Assembly: GCA_963787375.1 (NCBI GenBank)
Contig: CAWBCR010000031.1
Span: 62,001 to 126,000 of the forward strand
DNA: 64,000 bases
Origin: CAWBCR01 sp963787375
GTDB taxonomy: Bacteria; Chloroflexota; Anaerolineae; Aggregatilineales; UBA3940
Reading direction: 5' to 3'
Under the pieces are notes generated by a model. The model was not told the DNA's origin. It saw nothing but the letters and a program-made list of their open reading frames with translations, and made no database searches. The position numbers and the translations under genes were made by a program. The first letter of the stretch is position 1. Every line of letters starts with the position of its first letter. This document shows positions 61,512 through 64,000 of this stretch, one piece after another.

Positions 61512-62379
61512 ATGTTACCCCAGACGAATCCCCCCGAGCAGCTTCCTGTCGAACGACCCCGGCCCACCCGCACCATGTCATGGTGGCGCGTGCTGCTGGC
61601 CGGCGTATTCTTCTACGTGGTGGGTGTCGTCGTCCTGATCATGACCGGCAACCCGATACTCTTCCCCACCGTGGTCCTGATAGGCAGCTTCATGGTGCCC
61701 GTCACCTACGTAACCTTCTTCTACAATCACCGCCACCTGAGCCGCCTCACGATGCCCACCGTCGCGCTCAGCTTCTTCTACGGCGGCCTGCTGGGCGTGT
61801 TTGCAGCAGCGATCCTTGAGCCGCTGTTTATTCATCGCCTTGACCCGGCCAGCTTCCTGATCGTCGGCCTGATCGAGGAATTTGCCAAGATACTAGGCGT
61901 GCTGGTCATCGCCCGGCGGGCCGCCACGCACGACTCGGAGCTGGATGGCCTCATCCTGGGCGCGGCAGCCGGTATGGGCTTCGCCGCGCTGGAGAGCACC
62001 GGCTACGCTTTCACCGCTTTTCTGCAAAGCGGCGGCAGCCTCTCGGCAACAGTTTCCGTCGAACTGCTGCGCGGGCTTCTCTCGCCCATCGGGCACGGCA
62101 CCTGGACCGCCATCCTGGCCGGCGTGCTGTTCCGCGAGAGCCGCCCCGGCCATTTCCACTTCAACCTGAAGGTGCTGGCGGCCTACCTCGGCGTGGTGAT
62201 CCTGCACGCGCTGTGGGATGGCGCTGCCAGCGGTCATGAGCGCGCTGGTGTTCCCCGGTCTGGATATATTCATCGGACAGGTTGTCGTGGGCGGCACCGG
62301 CCTGTTTGTCCTGTGGCGGCGCTGGCGCGAGGCGAGACGGCTGCAAGAGGCCAACCTGCTGCCGGCGACCGGCGAGTAG
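61512..62379 (+). CDS. PrsW-family intramembrane protease, frameshifted near the end
   Basis: About 288 residues with eight helices. The PrsW motifs are the Glu pair in LIEEFAKILGVLV, the ESTGYA region and the His in SPIGHGTWTAI. A one-base indel near 62225 shifts the last 50 residues; the corrected end reads FIGQVVVGGTGLFVLWRRW. PrsW cleaves anti-sigma factors in Bacillus; the target here is unknown. Confidence 0.85.
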
Positions 62380-62410
62380 GCCCGGCGAAAATGCACTCCA
62401 ATGCGGGGAT

Positions 62411-62472
62411 GTTTAGGCATACTTAAACAATTTGTTTCAAAACTTGACTTCTCCTTTAGAGTGTGTCAAAAT
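62411..62472 (+). promoter_or_regulatory. Promoter and candidate metalloregulator box of the Nramp gene
   Basis: TTGACT (62444-62449) and CAAAAT (62467-62472) are 17 bp apart. Upstream is the imperfect palindrome GTTTAGGCATACTTAAAC (62411-62428), resembling the TTTAGG-n4-CCTAAA boxes of DtxR/MntR-type regulators. The position upstream of -35 is consistent with control, but the assignment is inference. Confidence 0.45.
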
Positions 62473-62542
62473 CATGGACAGTGGGTGATGCGGCACCTGC
62501 CGCGGCTGCCCGATACCCCTGCCTCATGTGGAGATTCGTTCT

Positions 62543-63892
62543 ATGGAGCCTACCGACCTCGCAAGTGAAGACGGCGTGCGCGTTGGCGACCGCAGTACGT
62601 TAGCCGCCGCCGAAGAAGTTCTTTCCGGCACCAGCAAAAAAGACTGATCGGGCGGCTGCTGCCCTTCCTGGGGCCGGCCTTCATCGCCTGCGTGGCCTAC
62701 ATCGACCCCGGCAACTACGCCACCAACATCTCAGGCGGGGCGCAGTATGGCTACATGCTGCTGTGGGTCATCGTCGCCAGCAACCTGATGGCCATGCTCA
62801 TCCAGTCGATGTCGGCCAAGCTGGGCATCGCCACCGGCAAGAACCTGGCCGAGATGATGCGCGATCACTGCCCGCGCTGGGCGGGCTTCGGGCATGTGGG
62901 TCATGATGGAGCTGGTGGCGATGGCGACGGACCTGGCCGAGTTTCTCGGCGCGGCGCTGCGGTTTCAACCTGATCGTGCCCGGCATCTTCGCCGGTTGGG
63001 GGCCATCACCGGACTGCCGGCGCTGCTCGTCCCGGCGGTGTTGATGGCGCACTGACGTTCGTCGTGCTGCTGCTGGAGCGCACGGCTTCCGGCCCATCGA
63101 GGCCTGATCACCGGCGCTGGTGGGCATCATTGCGGCCTGCTACCTGATCGAGACGATCTCGACTGGCCCGACTGGGCGCTGATCGCCTATCACGCAGTCG
63201 TGCCGATCTTCTCCGGCCCGCAGAGCGTCCTGCTGGCGACCGGCATCCTGGGCGCGACGGTGATGCCGCACGCCATCTTCCTGCATTCGGCGCCTGATGC
63301 AGGGCCGGATCGTGGTCCGCGACCCCCAGAAGCTGCGCCGCCTGTACCGCTTCGAGCTGGTCGACGTGGGGATTGCGATGGGCATCGCCGGATTGGTCAA
63401 CGCCGCCATGCTGATCATGGCCGCCTCGACGTTCTTCGTGAACGGCCTGAGCGACATCGGCACCATCGAGGAGGCGCACCGCACGCTGACGCCGCTGCTG
63501 GGCGGCGCATCGAGCCTGGTGTCTTCGCTGTCTCGCTGCTGGCCTCCGGGCACTCGTCGTCGACGGTCGGCACGATGGCCGGGCAGATCATCATGCAGGG
63601 CTTCGTCCACCGGAAGATCCCGATGTGGGTGCGGCGGCTGGCCACCATGCTGCCGTCCTTCATCGTGATCGGCGTGCGGCTGGAGCCCACGCGGACGCTG
63701 GTCCTCAGCCAGGTGGTGCTGAGCTTCGGGCTGCCGTTCGCCATCATCCCGCTGGTGGTCTCACGGCGCATCGTGATATTATGGGCGTGCTGGTCAATCG
63801 CAAGGTGACGACGGCCATTGCCAGCCTGGTCGCGCTGCTGATCGTGGCGCTGAATATCTTCCTGCTCGTTCAGATCGTTCGCAGGAGCCTAG
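62543..63892 (+). CDS. Nramp-family Mn2+/Fe2+ transporter, multiply frameshifted
   Basis: The reconstructed protein carries the Nramp metal-site helix VAYIDPGNYATNISGG, AKLGIATGKNLAEMMRDH, VMPHAIFLHSA (helix 6 metal site MPH) and GHSSSTVGTMAGQIIMQGF. At least six frame changes occur (near 62640, 62893, 62960, 63050-63170, 63295, 63525, 63770). The first is at a run of six A followed by G. Such density suggests low-quality assembly at the contig end, not a true pseudogene. The start is the ATG at 62543. Its end is probably the TAG at 63890-63892. Confidence 0.8.
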
Positions 63893-63896
63893 GCCG

Positions 63897-64000
63897 ATGT
63901 TCAGAGCACATCCTGGTCCCGCTCGACGGTTCGCGGCTGGCCGAAGCCGCGCTGCCGGCTGCCGCCTACGTGGCGCAGGCGTTCGACGCGCCGGTGACGC
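63897..64000 (+). CDS. Universal stress protein (UspA), 5' part only
   Basis: The ATG at 63897 with CAGGAG 9-14 nt upstream begins MFR. With one extra base removed it continues HILVPLDGSRLAEAALPAAA, the standard UspA N terminus. The window ends after about 34 residues. Alternatively, without correction, the frame is continuous with the Nramp C terminus and the domain would be a fusion. Nramp-Usp neighbours or fusions would both make a metal-stress unit. Confidence 0.7.
   Translation, partial: MFRAHPGPARRFAAGRSRAAGCRLRGAGVRRAGD

Noticed and set aside
62543..63892. Nramp gene as a true pseudogene
   Set aside because: All metal-site motifs are intact and frame changes are single-base; error density rises towards the sequence end, so poor assembly explains it better.

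Overview
The window is a 64 kb, strongly GC-rich bacterial chromosomal segment. Gene content suggests a Chloroflexota bacterium, probably class Anaerolineae: a polyphosphate-type glucokinase, an F420/LLM-type oxidoreductase, a DUF2089 zinc-ribbon regulator, a 7TM histidine kinase, WD40-rich surface proteins and palindromic intergenic repeats. No rRNA, tRNA, CRISPR array or intact insertion sequence was found. The taxonomic guess rests on gene content only. Single-base frameshifts interrupt more than a dozen otherwise intact genes, so the assembly very likely carries uncorrected indels.

Region 1 (1-20,320, + strand) is a large catabolic island for an unidentified, probably unusual sugar or sugar acid. 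It opens with a PfkB kinase tail and a tandem pair of DeoC/FbaB/LacD-type aldolases. The first aldolase lacks the Schiff-base lysine. The second is fused to a four-cluster ferredoxin domain. A tungsten/molybdenum aldehyde:ferredoxin oxidoreductase (AOR) and a TauE/SafE transporter follow. After a WD40 protein and a CPBP protease come the Tm-1-like and PEP-hydrolase-like pair and an NCS1-type permease. The last part is a GntR/UTRA regulator leading a tight operon: sugar isomerase, PfkB kinase, split transketolase (N and C subunits), SAF-domain oxidoreductase and a second isomerase. Four copies of a palindromic repeat and several detached gene 3' ends mark rearrangements here.

Region 2 (20,450-27,570) is a signalling block: a 7TM-PAS histidine kinase, then a PAS-PAS kinase, a lone receiver, a receiver-HisKA_3 hybrid kinase and a LuxR-type response regulator, followed by a Cof-type HAD phosphatase.

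Region 3 (27,750-33,540) has an A/T-richer cupin gene, a SorC-regulated 2-oxoacid (pyruvate/acetoin) dehydrogenase operon E1alpha-E1beta-E2, and an hsp20 gene whose promoter carries three contiguous 11-bp direct repeats like a PhoB box.

Region 4 (33,700-49,000) is mixed housekeeping and accessory genes: an aldehyde dehydrogenase, a 29-residue-repeat protein with its DUF2089 regulator, a SpoIIE-type phosphatase, Nudix, aldo-keto reductase, LysE, metallo-hydrolase, MscS, an SH3 lipoprotein, ppgK and a run of membrane proteins.

Region 5 (49,100-64,000) starts with a probable DUF5615/DUF433 toxin-antitoxin operon whose promoter spacer is a perfect palindrome. It continues with acyltransferase, CorA, two SDR paralogues, SanA-like, LLM oxidoreductase, PduO-type adenosyltransferase, thiolase, haem-binding protein, CsaA-like protein, a GH63-like glycosidase, a PrsW-like protease, a heavily frameshifted Nramp transporter and the start of a universal stress protein.
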